From: an uncultured Desulfomonile sp.
GTDB lineage: Bacteria > Desulfobacterota > Desulfomonilia > Desulfomonilales > Desulfomonilaceae
Assembly: GCA_903853735.1 (NCBI GenBank)
Contig: CAINUH010000553.1
Coordinates: 1-7,581 of the forward strand
Length of the DNA stretch: 7,581 nucleotides
Reading direction: 5' to 3'
Positions 6,855 through 7,581 of this stretch are shown one piece after another. The notes beneath the pieces are model-generated. The model saw nothing but the letters and a program-made list of their open reading frames with translations, did no database searches and was not told the DNA's origin. A program made the position numbers and the translations under genes. Within the stretch, counting starts at the first letter, position 1, and each line of letters opens with the position of its first letter.

Positions 6855-7581
6855 TCACGACATGGAGACGACCGTTTCCAAGAACGAGGTTGTACGTGTT
6901 TCCGACCAATACTCGCCGCTGTTGTTGAAGGCCAGGAATCCGACGTGGCCCCCGTGCTGCGGGATATCGAGGAATAAGTCGGGGCTTGCTTTAGCTTCTT
7001 CATTTGGAAAACAGGATGACGACAGAAATGGATCATCCGCAGCATTTATTACGAGGGTAGGAATTGAGATGGTTGCCAGAAACCCGCGGCTTGATGCCTT
7101 ATCATAGTAATCGTCAGCATCCTTGAACCCATGGATAGGAGCGGTGTACCTGTCGTCAAAGGCTTTGAGGGTCTTGATTCGTTCATAACCGACATCGTTA
7201 ATGCTATCCGGCATCATGAGGGCTTTGGCTCTTATTTTTTCGTGCAAGAGCCTGAGAAATCTTCGGACGTAAGGCAGATTTTGCAATTCATCCAGGCGGT
7301 CTGAGCATGCCTTGAGATCACATGGCACGGAGATCGTCACGGCCGCTTTGATGAGCAGATGTGTCATCTTGCCCTTCTCTCCGAGGTACTTCAAAATCAC
7401 GTTGCCACCGAGACTGAAACCTACGAGAGCTACTTGACGGTAGATTCCAGAGGCATCGACATGACAGATCACAGAGTTCAGGTCCTCGGTTTCGCCACTG
7501 TGATACATACGCAGCTTTTTGTTGGGTTCTCCGCTGCATCCTCTGAAATTAACGGCCACGGCATCCCACCCACTGCGGTTC
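6855..7581 (-). CDS. Alpha/beta hydrolase of the YheT/COG0429 type, 5' end missing
   Basis: Partial gene: the frame is open through the right edge (NRSGWDA precedes VAVNFRG), so the GTG at 7559 is internal. About 241 residues are present; YheT of E. coli is about 340, so roughly 100 N-terminal residues are missing. Family hallmarks are clear: VNFRGCSGEPN followed by YHSGETED, the nucleophile elbow GFSLGGN (Ser codon at 7413-7415), the Asp region NAADDPFL, and the catalytic His in PQHGGHVGF (codon 6945-6947), giving a complete Ser-Asp-His triad. YheT relatives are predicted carboxylesterases whose natural substrates are mostly unknown. No signal peptide can be judged. The stop is 173 bases upstream of carB on the same strand, with a candidate carB promoter between them, so the two may be transcribed separately. 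I leave the symbol empty because the half that would help separate yheT from close paralogues is absent. Confidence 0.88.
   Translation of the reverse strand, partial: NRSGWDAVAVNFRGCSGEPNKKLRMYHSGETEDLNSVICHVDASGIYRQVALVGFSLGGNVILKYLGEKGKMTHLLIKAAVTISVPCDLKACSDRLDELQNLPYVRRFLRLLHEKIRAKALMMPDSINDVGYERIKTLKAFDDRYTAPIHGFKDADDYYDKASSRGFLATISIPTLVINAADDPFLSSSCFPNEEAKASPDLFLDIPQHGGHVGFLAFNNSGEYWSETRTTSFLETVVSMS

Noticed and set aside
6734..7045. Minus-strand frame of 103 codons across the hydrolase end and carB leader
   Set aside because: It is the shifted frame of the hydrolase, whose own frame is clearly conserved to its stop at 6855.
1..7581. tRNA, rRNA, CRISPR array, insertion sequence or phage genes
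   Set aside because: No cloverleaf, regular repeat-spacer pattern, transposase motif or attachment-site duplication was seen on either strand.

Overview
The window holds six protein-coding genes, two of them cut by the window edges, and no RNA gene, insertion sequence or CRISPR array that I can see. The content is ordinary bacterial chromosome of medium GC. The combination of a znuA-znuC-znuB order, GTG/TTG-type starts and a CarB of the 'DSYCTAPMLTI ... TPWGDYVVVKF' type suggests an anaerobic Gram-negative, possibly a member of the Desulfobacterota (former Deltaproteobacteria). That lineage call is an inference from sequence style and is not proven.

Left part, plus strand (1-2407): a zinc-type ABC importer encoded by three tightly packed genes. 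The 3' part of the metal-binding periplasmic protein (znuA-like) is followed directly by the ATPase (znuC-like). The ATPase gene overlaps the start of the membrane permease gene (znuB-like), whose Shine-Dalgarno site and start codon lie inside the ATPase gene. ZnuA captures metal outside the inner membrane, ZnuB forms the channel and ZnuC powers it. The third metal ligand of ZnuA is His rather than Glu, which favours zinc over manganese.

Middle (2408-3480): after a 224-base spacer with a candidate promoter comes a gene for an unrecognised exported protein of 256 residues. It has a signal peptide, a short Cys-containing hydrophobic segment, a long disordered Pro/Ser/Lys-rich stretch and a Cys/Pro/Tyr tail. 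A perfect 10-bp hairpin sits between this gene and the convergent carB, probably as a shared terminator.

Right part, minus strand (3481-7581): a full-length carB (carbamoyl-phosphate synthase large subunit, 1066 residues) with its own candidate promoter. Upstream of it, on the same strand, is the 3' part of a YheT/COG0429-type alpha/beta hydrolase gene. No carA is adjacent to carB within the window.

I found no strong candidate for a new multi-gene system. The points most worth a second look are the exported Cys/Pro-rich protein, the CxxC tail of ZnuC that coincides with the znuB start signals, and an acidic residue in CarB at a position where E. coli CarB has a nucleotide-binding lysine.
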